Source of the DNA: CAIUGU01 sp963819685
GTDB taxonomy: Bacteria; Pseudomonadota; Gammaproteobacteria; Steroidobacterales; Steroidobacteraceae
Length of the DNA stretch: 64,000 bases
Assembly (NCBI GenBank): GCA_963819685.1
Contig: CAWFXI010000010.1
Coordinates: 62,001-126,000 of the forward strand
Direction: 5' to 3'
Under the pieces are notes generated by a model. That model did no database searches. It was not told the DNA's origin and was given only the letters and a program-made list of their open reading frames with translations. The translations under genes were made by a program, and so were the position numbers. Positions 18,575 to 26,412 of this stretch are shown here, one piece after another (position 1 is the stretch's first letter; each line of letters starts with the position of its first letter).

Positions 18575-20371
18575 TCAATTCCCGACAAAGACCCCATTCA
18601 CAAGTACAATCTTGCCGTCGTCAGTGATCATGGCGAGGCCATTGGTCCCCCAACGGACCAGATCAACGCGCTGTCCTGCAGTCAAATTCAGGCGGGTCAG
18701 GTCGATGCTGCTTATGCGCGCAAATGTATTCAGGTCAAATGCGGTGAGCCGGGCGCCGTTGATTCCAGTCCCCAACGTAAAGACCCTGCCCTTGTCGGAT
18801 GCTGGCAGCGTCGCTCTCGTCCAGTCGATGTCGGGATCCTTGTACCTACCAAGAATGAGCCCTTGCGCTGTATCGTATGCCTCGCCGGAATCGGCGTACA
18901 CAATGCCTGAGTCGTGGTGTATGTCGCGGTAGTTGTAGGCAGATCCCAGGCTTGTCTGCGACACGAACTGCACACCAGTTGCCCCCACGCTCATGGTCGA
19001 TAGACTGAACGAGCTGTCCTGGGAATTGCTGCCGTAAAGAGTGCTGGTACCAGCGCGCCACTCCAGCCAGTTGACGATAGGCGGCTGCGCGGGTCCGCCC
19101 ACGATGCTGGCACGGGGCACGGCATTGTCAAAGATAACCACACCGCCCGCGGTTCCGTTACCGATTTTGCGCGCGACAGCGATAGTCGAGTTCTGCCCGG
19201 GTTGAACTTCAAGATCATTGGCATAGAAGGCGCCCGCAGTCGGGTCACTCCCGAGCGGTATGAGGATGTCCTGAGCAAGCCCTGGCAGGGTCATTCTCCT
19301 GATGGCGTTTGAATGCCCCAGCGCAACGTACAGGAATTGCCCACTGTCGGTGATGGCGAGCGTCCCTGGGTCAGTGTCGTTACCGACAAGGCTGGATGTC
19401 TCGATAACCCCGGTGTATGGGTTCAGCACAGAGATGCGGTCCGGATTGTTTGTCTGAAAACCTCTATTTGAAAAGTAAAGTCGATCGTGGACGCTGCTCC
19501 AGACGATATCCGCCGCGGCAACGTCTATCACCTTGACCGTGTAGCCATTGGGACCGGCGACGGTGTTACTGACCGTGTACTGGACGTTGATGGTGAGCGG
19601 TACACCAGAGACCGGCCGAGTACAGGTGCTGCACGTGGCAGTTACGGTGACGATGTCGTTGAATACCCCTGGCCCAAGCGCAGTCGGTGCTTTGAAGAAG
19701 AGATTGATGTCGCCGCTCGACGCACCGAGCGCTACATAGCTGGCACTACCCAGCCCGTTCCCCGTGTTGGTCACGCCAACGCTAAGAGAACTGGTCGAAA
19801 CGTTGTCAATTCGCAGGCTGACTTTTGCCGTCGGGGCCTGTCCAAATGTGGTTGCCTGCACATTGACCGCAGTGGGGTTTGCGGTGATGGTCGGCCCGGG
19901 TGGTGGTGTTCCGGTGACGGTATAAGTGACGGACACTGTTCTCGGACTTCCTGACACCTGCTGGGTACAGCTCTGATCCAGACAAACCTGGATCTGTATC
20001 TGATCAGTGTAAGTACCCGCGCCGAGAATACTTGGGTCCTTGAAACGGATGTTGAGGGAAGCAATTGTTACAGATGACTCGACTAGCGCCATCGTTTCTA
20101 TGCCGTTGTCGGTATACGTGACTTCCGCTGTGACATCCCTGCCCGGATCTCGATTGAGTGTCAGGCTGATTGCCGACGCAGGGCTAGATGAAACGCCTGC
20201 ATCCGCCGTTATGCTCAATGACAGCGGCGCAATGGTAACGGTTAACGGTGCTGGACTAGCCGGTTGCGAACCGTCGCTGCCACCGCCTCCTCCGCACGCT
20301 GCTAACAGCACCAGCGTGGTCAGCAAATATGTCAGGCGGGCACTGAGTTGCAGGGATTCAGCACGCGACAT
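18575..20371 (-). CDS. Beta-propeller lipoprotein with Ig-like repeats
   Basis: The protein has 598 residues from ATG 20371 (GGGAGC upstream). The signal peptide ends in LLAAC followed by six glycines, a lipoprotein arrangement. Residues ~40-270 hold two similar Ig-like/BACON-type beta domains (ITADAGVSSS..., NPTAVNVQATTFG...). Residues ~280-590 form a propeller of YVTN/lactonase-like blades (RISVLNPYTGVIE, LAITDSGQFLYVALG, DILIPLGSDPTAGAFY). It is probably displayed on the cell surface; ligand unknown. It converges on DUF2182 and is followed upstream by 148 non-coding bases. Confidence 0.7.
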   Translation of the reverse strand: MSRAESLQLSARLTYLLTTLVLLAACGGGGGSDGSQPASPAPLTVTIAPLSLSITADAGVSSSPASAISLTLNRDPGRDVTAEVTYTDNGIETMALVESSVTIASLNIRFKDPSILGAGTYTDQIQIQVCLDQSCTQQVSGSPRTVSVTYTVTGTPPPGPTITANPTAVNVQATTFGQAPTAKVSLRIDNVSTSSLSVGVTNTGNGLGSASYVALGASSGDINLFFKAPTALGPGVFNDIVTVTATCSTCTRPVSGVPLTINVQYTVSNTVAGPNGYTVKVIDVAAADIVWSSVHDRLYFSNRGFQTNNPDRISVLNPYTGVIETSSLVGNDTDPGTLAITDSGQFLYVALGHSNAIRRMTLPGLAQDILIPLGSDPTAGAFYANDLEVQPGQNSTIAVARKIGNGTAGGVVIFDNAVPRASIVGGPAQPPIVNWLEWRAGTSTLYGSNSQDSSFSLSTMSVGATGVQFVSQTSLGSAYNYRDIHHDSGIVYADSGEAYDTAQGLILGRYKDPDIDWTRATLPASDKGRVFTLGTGINGARLTAFDLNTFARISSIDLTRLNLTAGQRVDLVRWGTNGLAMITDDGKIVLVNGVFVGN

Positions 20372-20519
20372 TAGCGACGCTCCCAGAGTTTCTTGTTGTT
20401 GCTTCTCGGGCCATATCTACGCCTCGTAGCGCCGTAAGTCCAACCTCCAAGAGAGATTGCGCAACTGCATTCCTTGAAGTGACAAATGACGCGACATAAT
20501 CATTCCTGTGGTCATACGG

Positions 20520-21086
20520 CTAGGGTTGTTCGAAATCCTGTGCGACCACGCCAAACTCGAGCCCTTCGGCGTCAAAGTGCAAGAGCAGACTCGTATTTAC
20601 CGTCGGCGGAACAGCGAAGCTTTCCCCCGGCGCACGTTCGGCATAGTTCACGACGATATGGTTACTTGGTCCCACTGCCATCGACTGAGGAGCGATACGG
20701 TCGCCGAGCAACAGGCCGTGCGAGCCGACAATGCCTTCGGGTCTGTCGAGCGCGGCGACGACATAGTAGAAAGTGCCGCTGCCACCAGTAGATTGCGTCA
20801 GCAGCAACACCGTGTCGGTTCTGCCATCACCGTCAAGGTCAACGCGAATCTCGTTACCGAAATAGCGGGTGACGATCCGCGAGGTCGACCCGGGTGCTGC
20901 CTCGACATCCGCCTCTCCATTGGTGAGGTGGACGCGACTTCCCTCGATGGTGTAGTCCGCATTCAGCGGACTTCGTTCGCCTTGTGTAACGCTGTCGCTT
21001 GATCGGTCATCGCAGGCTGCGAGCAATGAAACCGTGACAACGCCAGCGATCGAAGCCTGTCGAAGCCGATTGCACGCATTGATCAC
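20520..21086 (-). CDS. Lipoprotein with acidic DxDGDGxxD loop
   Basis: The protein has 188 residues, starting at GTG 21086. A signal peptide ends in the lipobox LLAAC at about residue 25. The mature part contains VDLDGDGRTDTVLLL, an FG-GAP/EF-hand-like acidic loop, and GGSGTFYYVVAALD, LLLGDRI and VVNYAERAPGESFAV, which I recognise from a group of small bacterial lipoproteins of unknown role. It begins 21 bases after the NTF2-like gene upstream, so both probably form one operon. Confidence 0.65.
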   Translation of the reverse strand: MINACNRLRQASIAGVVTVSLLAACDDRSSDSVTQGERSPLNADYTIEGSRVHLTNGEADVEAAPGSTSRIVTRYFGNEIRVDLDGDGRTDTVLLLTQSTGGSGTFYYVVAALDRPEGIVGSHGLLLGDRIAPQSMAVGPSNHIVVNYAERAPGESFAVPPTVNTSLLLHFDAEGLEFGVVAQDFEQP

Positions 21087-21107
21087 TTGACGGATCTGTC
21101 CAGGCTT

Positions 21108-22085
21108 TCACCACCCAGGACTGTCCGGCGCAGCGTGATCGAGGTAGTACATCGCCGCGTAGATCGCCCCGATCTTGTTGTCCTGGCCATAGAAGTATTC
21201 CGTCAGCAGGTTGCGCTTCAGCGTGGAACCGGGCGGTCGATGAAAGATCGTTGTTCCCATGACGACACCGGCTTCTTCATCGACGACTGGAAAACGACGA
21301 TGTGCCGCTTTGGCGATTGTATTGGCGAACACTTCGAGGCCCGCGGCGCAGTCGCCAGACATGGACTCCTGCGCAACAGTGGTCACTCCTGCTGTGGGCG
21401 CTGTTGGCGCTGCCGGTGCAGCGCCAGGCACAGCTGCAGCCGCACCACCCGTGCGCAGCCGATGGGTCACCTTGACGCCGTTTTCGACCCGCTCGCAGCC
21501 ATCGACATGCGGCACGCGTGAGCCGTCGTGCATTTCCACGCCATCGAAGTAGGCATTCGCGATCGCAATCAGCTGCGTCCGCGAAGTGCGTTTGTCGGCC
21601 GGCAATGGCTCGTCCGAGCGGGGCGGCAATGCGGTCAGTCCTTCAATCGAGAACAAGCCGCCGGCTTCCTTGCGTGCAATGGTCCATTCCGCTTCAGTGA
21701 TGCGGCGTTCCCTGATCTTCACACGCACTGACACGACCGCGGGCTCCGTTCCTTCATTGATGATTCCGAAATAGGCGGCCTGCCCCTCCGCTACATCGAA
21801 GTAACGGCGCTGAACCGCACCGTAGCCCGTCACTGTTCGCCAGACACCAGCGCCATTCGCGAGGGGTGCCGCGTTCTCGGTGGCGCGTGCAGTCGCTGCC
21901 AGCGGCGCAGCCTTCGCGTCATGCCGGAACACGGCATCAAAGTACGCATCGAGTACTCCGCGCATGCAGACGCGGTCGCACTTGTTGTCGGCGGCCGCCG
22001 CTGAGCCAGCAAACCCGGAGCCCGCTGCAATCATCGCGCCCAGAGACAGGACCAAAGCCCGGCTCCCCCTGCTCAATCGCTTCAT
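21108..22085 (-). CDS. Exported protein with duplicated NTF2-like domain
   Basis: The protein has 325 residues and a Sec signal peptide cleaved near GSAAA-ADN. Two halves start alike: VLDAYFDAVFRHD (residue ~45) and IANAYFDGVEMHD (residue ~175), each followed by a strand-rich segment, as in SnoaL/NTF2-like folds. An Ala/Pro linker of about 20 residues (VPGAAPAAPTAP) interrupts the second half. No catalytic set can be assigned. It is divergent from the M20 peptidase gene (166 bases between starts). Confidence 0.6.
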   Translation of the reverse strand: MKRLSRGSRALVLSLGAMIAAGSGFAGSAAAADNKCDRVCMRGVLDAYFDAVFRHDAKAAPLAATARATENAAPLANGAGVWRTVTGYGAVQRRYFDVAEGQAAYFGIINEGTEPAVVSVRVKIRERRITEAEWTIARKEAGGLFSIEGLTALPPRSDEPLPADKRTSRTQLIAIANAYFDGVEMHDGSRVPHVDGCERVENGVKVTHRLRTGGAAAAVPGAAPAAPTAPTAGVTTVAQESMSGDCAAGLEVFANTIAKAAHRRFPVVDEEAGVVMGTTIFHRPPGSTLKRNLLTEYFYGQDNKIGAIYAAMYYLDHAAPDSPGW

Positions 22086-22251
22086 GCTGATACTCCCGCT
22101 GGCTCTTCATTGATCTGGTGGGGACAGGTCGGCCCCGCAAGCCTAGATCCGCAGGAGTCAGTTCGCAAGGCTGTCGCACCGCACATCCGCTCGAGGGTCT
22201 GCTAGAGTCGACCTCTTCGTACTTGAATCGCGTTTTGGGGAGCGACCAGCC

Positions 22252-23488
22252 TTGAAGTTCACCAATCCGCTCTTTTGCTGGCCGGCGACTCTGCTGATGT
22301 CGGGAACTGTCACCGCTCACGCCGCACTCAACTCGCAGCTCCAAGCATCCGCCACTGCTGCCAGAGCTGATGTTCTGAAGACGCTCGAGCAACTGGTCAA
22401 TATCGATTCGGGCACAGGGAATGAGCGGGGCGTCAATCAGGTCGGCGACCTCATTGCGGACGAGCTACGGAAGCTGGGCGCCCGCATCGAATTCCACTCC
22501 GCTGCCCCGGCTGCCGGGAAAAATGTCGTCGCGACCCTCAAGGGCTCAGGCAAGGGCAAGATCCTGCTGATCGCTCATCTGGATACTGTATTCGCCGATG
22601 GCACTGTTGCGGCGCGCCGCTTTCGTGTCGATGGCAAGCGCGCTTACGGCCCAGGCGTTGCGGATGACAAGGGTGGAGCAGTTCTCGCCCTGTATTCCCT
22701 GAAACTGCTGCAGCAACTGCAAGTTCGCCGAGTTCTCACAAATCACTTTGGTCCTGAACACCAATGAAGAGACGGGTTCTGACGGCACGCGCGCGCTGAT
22801 TGAAGCTCAGGCCAGGCAACATGACGTGACACTGAACCTCGAACCAGGCCGACCGGCCGATGGGCTCGTTGTGTGGCGCAAGGGCAGCGGCGAGATCCGG
22901 ATCGAGGTGCGCGGCAAGGCGGCCCACGCGGGCGTGGCGCCTGACAGCGGCCGGAATGCAGCCATGGAAGCGGCGCATCAGATGCTGCAATTGGCCGCCC
23001 TCGCCGACCCGGCAAAGCAGACAACAGTGAATTTCACCGTGATCAACGCCGGCGACCGCAGCAACGTGATCCCCGATCTCGCGACGGCAACAGCTGACGT
23101 TCGCGTCACGACTCCGGAGGAATTCGATCGAGTGGCAAGGGATCTGGCTGTCCTGTCGCAGAAAAAGCTGATTGCCGATACGGAAGTGAAAGCAGAACTG
23201 GTGCGCTCCTTCCCGCCGATGCCAGAGAACCCGCGGACAGACTCGCTGGCCGCCATGTCTCAATCGATCTATGGTGAACTGGGGCTCAAGCTCACCCTCG
23301 AAGGTTCAGGCGGTGCAGCGGATTCGAGCCTGTCGGCGGGCGTCGGCACACCCACGCTCGACGGCTTCGGCATTGTCGGCGGTAACACTCACACGGCAGA
23401 CGAGTATATTGAAGTCGACAGCATCGCACCGAGGCTGTACCTGCTGACCCGTTTGCTGATGGAACTGGGAAATCCAGGTCAGAACTGA
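22252..23488 (+). pseudogene. Exported M20 family peptidase (glutamate carboxypeptidase type), one frameshift
   Basis: TTG 22252 has GGGGAG upstream and begins a signal peptide. The first frame has the zinc ligands in LLIAHLDTVF and GPGVADDKGG; the second frame has NTNEETGSDG (catalytic Glu), LEPGRP, the dimerisation domain (KAAHAGVAPDSGRNA) and the last His in GIVGGNTHTADEYIE. The shift is a single extra base at about 22723: dropping G there joins LLQQLQ to FAEFSQITLVLN. All catalytic residues are kept, so function is probably intact if this is a read error. Likely cleaves C-terminal glutamate or similar amide bonds in the periplasm. Confidence 0.85.
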
Positions 23489-23504
23489 GCGAAGCGGAGA
23501 CACG

Positions 23505-23828
23505 ATGCACAGACACCTGTTGCTGATGCTGGCGGTGGGTTCGCTGGCGGCGTGCGGGACGCTTCCGCCTTCCGGCGAAATCAGCTCTGCCCCGGGTGTA
23601 TGCACGCTGCGCGCGATCGTGATCGTTCGCTCAAATGCCAACATCCGCAACGACAGCGAATTCGTGGAGCTGATGGACCGACTGGGTCTGGATGTGGAGG
23701 TGATTTACAACATGAGCCGCAATGCCCGGATGGTGCGGGTACGCGCGGAGGGTCCCGACGAGGCCTGCCAGGAAGTCCTCAATGAATTGCGTCTCGACCC
23801 GAGGATAGAGTCGGCGAACAGCGCCTGA
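23505..23828 (+). CDS. Small lipoprotein
   Basis: The protein has 107 residues. The signal peptide ends in a lipobox (SLAAC). The mature part is a compact alpha/beta domain of about 80 residues: RAIVIVRSNANI, ELMDRLGLDVEVIYNMS and VRVRAEGPDEACQEVLNEL, resembling an ACT/ferredoxin-like fold. It begins 16 bases after the M20 peptidase stop, probably in the same operon. I do not know its role. Confidence 0.6.
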   Translation: MHRHLLLMLAVGSLAACGTLPPSGEISSAPGVCTLRAIVIVRSNANIRNDSEFVELMDRLGLDVEVIYNMSRNARMVRVRAEGPDEACQEVLNELRLDPRIESANSA

Positions 23829-23837
23829 CTCACCTTT

Positions 23838-24917
23838 TCAGGAATTGACTTTCAGCGCGCCGCGCTCGATCTGGTCGCGCTCCATCGACTCAAACAGCGC
23901 CTTGAAGTTGCCTTCGCCGAACCCTTCATCGCCCTTGCGCTGGATGAACTCGAAGAAAACCGGCCCAACCTGCGGCTGAGCGAAGATCTGCAGCAGCAGA
24001 CGCGGCTTGCCACCTTCGGTTGTGCCGTCGAGCAGAATGCCGCGCGTCTGGAGTGCCTCGACATTCTCGCCATGCCCGGGCAGTCGCTGCTCGAGCATCC
24101 TGTAATAGGCCACAGGCGGGGCGGTCATGAACGGTACGCCGAGCTTCTTCAATCGGTCCCAGCAGCTGACGATGTCGTCGCAGATCAGCGCGATGTGCTG
24201 GATGCCTTCACCATTGAACTGGCGCAGGAATTCCTCGATCTGCCCCTTGCCGCCCTCGCCTTCTTCATTGAGCGGAATGCGGATCTTGCCGTCAGGGGCC
24301 GTCAACGCCTTGGACGTGAGCCCGGTGTACTCGCCCTTGATGTCGAAGTAGCGGATCTCGCGGAAGTTGAACAGCTTCTCATAGTAGTCCGCCCAGTATT
24401 TCATCCGGCCGCCGTACACATTGTGCGTCAGGTGGTCGATGATTCTGAAACCCGCACCTGCCGGCTGCCGGTCGACGCCGGGCAGGTACTCGAAGTCGAT
24501 ATCGTAGATCGACAGGCCATCACCATAGCGGTCGATCAGATAGAGGATGGATTGACCGATGCCACGCACGGCCGGCAGGTTCAGCTCCATGGGACCGGTC
24601 ACCATGTGCACGGGCTCTGCGCCCTGCTTCAGCAGATAGTCATAAGCCTTGCGCGCATCTCTGACCCGAAAGCCCATGCCGCAAGCCGACGGACCATGTT
24701 CGCGCGCAAAGAAGTAGGCCGGCGATGCCACCTCGTAATTGGTGATCAGATTGATGCCGCCCTGGCGCCACAGCTCGACGTCCTTGGAACGATGGCGCGC
24801 CACTTTCGTAAAGCCGATCGTGGCAAACACCTTTTCGAGAATGCCCTTCTCGGGTGCGGAAAACTCGATGAACTCGAAACCGTCGAGTCCCGCAGGGTTG
24901 TCAAACAGATCAGCCAT
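23838..24917 (-). CDS. hppD: 4-hydroxyphenylpyruvate dioxygenase
   Basis: The protein has 359 residues, the bacterial HPPD length, with two VOC domains. The first, inactive half starts GLDGFEFIEFSAPE. The catalytic half has the iron ligands His162 (RIIDHLTHNV), the His in GEGIQHIAL and the Glu in PVFFEFIQRKGDEGFGEGNF, the very conserved C-terminal element. It converts 4-hydroxyphenylpyruvate to homogentisate in tyrosine degradation. No homogentisate dioxygenase gene lies nearby. ATG 24917 has GAGGGG 9 bases upstream. It converges on the lipoprotein gene (9-base gap). Confidence 0.95.
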   Translation of the reverse strand: MADLFDNPAGLDGFEFIEFSAPEKGILEKVFATIGFTKVARHRSKDVELWRQGGINLITNYEVASPAYFFAREHGPSACGMGFRVRDARKAYDYLLKQGAEPVHMVTGPMELNLPAVRGIGQSILYLIDRYGDGLSIYDIDFEYLPGVDRQPAGAGFRIIDHLTHNVYGGRMKYWADYYEKLFNFREIRYFDIKGEYTGLTSKALTAPDGKIRIPLNEEGEGGKGQIEEFLRQFNGEGIQHIALICDDIVSCWDRLKKLGVPFMTAPPVAYYRMLEQRLPGHGENVEALQTRGILLDGTTEGGKPRLLLQIFAQPQVGPVFFEFIQRKGDEGFGEGNFKALFESMERDQIERGALKVNS

Positions 24918-24949
24918 TGGAGCTATCCCCTCTTCACCGGCGGCTACAG

Positions 24950-25216
24950 TCAGCGAAGCTGACTGTCTTTGCTGCCACGGCGGTTGTAGCCACTGGCAGC
25001 GACCGACTGACGATCCACCTCATCCTGGCAGGCAACGCATAGTCGTACTCCTGGAACTGCACTACGACGCGCTTCAGGAATCCCGGTCGCACATTCCTCG
25101 CAGTGAGCCAGACTCGGTCCTTCGGCCAAACGACTCCGGACACGGCCGATTCCATCCTTGACCGTGGCATCGATCTGATCCTGTACCGCGCCGTCCCCTG
25201 CCCAGCCCGTGGCCAT
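24950..25216 (-). CDS. ybiI: TraR/DksA family zinc-finger protein (YbiI type)
   Basis: The protein has 88 residues from ATG 25216, with GGGAG 5 bases upstream. It opens MATGWAGDGAVQDQIDATV and has a four-cysteine finger, CEEC...VRLCVACQDE, with the family phrase IPEARRSAVPG, and it ends YNRRGSKDSQLR. Both ends match the E. coli YbiI pattern closely. Such proteins are short DksA relatives that may bind RNA polymerase; the YbiI role is not defined. It stands alone between hppD and the amidohydrolase gene. Confidence 0.9.
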   Translation of the reverse strand: MATGWAGDGAVQDQIDATVKDGIGRVRSRLAEGPSLAHCEECATGIPEARRSAVPGVRLCVACQDEVDRQSVAASGYNRRGSKDSQLR

Positions 25217-25291
25217 ATACGCTCCCGCCTGAATACTTTGCGCACCCGTAGAATAGACGACTTGAGCCCACTTGTCCGACGTGTGCGCAGT

Positions 25292-26383
25292 TCAGAGTTT
25301 CAACAACCTTGCCGCATTGCCGCCCAGGATTGCTGCCTTGTCGGCGTCGGAAAGAAAAGGCGCATTGAGCACAAAGTCGACACCCACCGGCCAGTCGAAG
25401 GGATTGTCCGTCCCATACAGAATCTGGCTGACACCCGCCTCCGCCACCAGGTGTCGCAATCCTTCCTCATGAAACACCATGGTGTCCACGAGCAACTCCT
25501 TTCTGAAGTATTCGCTGGGCCGCTTCTTGAGCGCGCGGCAATCAGCACCCACTGAACGGCTGCATAGCGCGTCCGAGCGGCCGCTGTACGACGCGAGGTA
25601 GCCACCGGCGTGCGAGGCACAGATCCTCAAGCCAGGGAAACGGTCGAGCGTGCCCTCGAAAATGAGATGCGACAGGAACACCGTGGTCTCGAGCGGGTTG
25701 CCAATGGTGTTGCCGAGCGCTCCTTTGCCCTTCAGGCGCGGGTTAAGCGTCGTTCCCTCCGCGGGTTGTGGATGCATGAAGATCAATACGCCGAGTGCCT
25801 CCGCCCTGGCCCAGAACGGATCGAACCTGGGCGAAGACAGCTCCTCGCCCGCGACGCTGCCACCGATCGACACTCCGCGGAATCCCTGTCTTTCGACCGC
25901 TGCCGTCAATTGCTCTGCCGCCAGTTCAGGAAATTGCAGCGCAACTGTTGCCAGTCCGACGAAACGGTCGGGTCGGGCCGCACACCAGGCTGCCAGCTTG
26001 TCGTTCTGCATGCGCACGATCTCGCGCGCCAGCGATTCTTCCGCGCCATACCACCACGCATTGATGCTGAGTACCTGCGTATCGATGCCTTCCTTGTCCA
26101 GGTACTTGAGACGGTCGGGTCCAAGGACCAGCGCCTGAGTGCCGAGCAGGTCGGTGAACGTGGCTGCAAGTGGCGTATTCGCAAGCAGCGGGGCCACGTC
26201 CGGAATCAGGCAGTGACCATGCACATCAAAAACCCTGACGCGTCGCCCGCCAATCGACACTTCCCGCCTTGCAGCAGCCGCCTCGAGTGCCTGCGCGACA
26301 TTGTCGGTCACGCCCGCACGCAGCAATGCCATTCCAGCGGTACCCGCTGCCAGTGCCTTCAGTACCTGTCTGCGAGTTGTCAT
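25292..26383 (-). CDS. Tat-exported amidohydrolase (ACMSD-like, PF04909 type)
   Basis: ATG 26383 has GGAGG 8 bases upstream; the product has 363 residues. It starts MTTRRQVLKALAAGTAGMALL, a twin-arginine signal, although the family is normally cytosolic. Metal-site motifs: DVHGHCLIPDV (HxH), FMHPQPAEG, ICASHAGGYL and YGTDNPFDWPVG (Asp ligand). These fit the aminocarboxymuconate-semialdehyde decarboxylase/gamma-resorcylate decarboxylase group. It follows the molybdenum hydroxylase subunit genes on the same strand (29 bases), so it may act on a product of that enzyme. Confidence 0.8.
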   Translation of the reverse strand: MTTRRQVLKALAAGTAGMALLRAGVTDNVAQALEAAAARREVSIGGRRVRVFDVHGHCLIPDVAPLLANTPLAATFTDLLGTQALVLGPDRLKYLDKEGIDTQVLSINAWWYGAEESLAREIVRMQNDKLAAWCAARPDRFVGLATVALQFPELAAEQLTAAVERQGFRGVSIGGSVAGEELSSPRFDPFWARAEALGVLIFMHPQPAEGTTLNPRLKGKGALGNTIGNPLETTVFLSHLIFEGTLDRFPGLRICASHAGGYLASYSGRSDALCSRSVGADCRALKKRPSEYFRKELLVDTMVFHEEGLRHLVAEAGVSQILYGTDNPFDWPVGVDFVLNAPFLSDADKAAILGGNAARLLKL

Positions 26384-26412
26384 GGTCTCAACCTCCGTCT
26401 GGAATTGTTTTT

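Noticed and set aside
24934..25245. Overlapping 103-codon minus-strand frame over ybiI
   Set aside because: The other frame in the same place gives a full YbiI-type zinc finger with all four cysteines.
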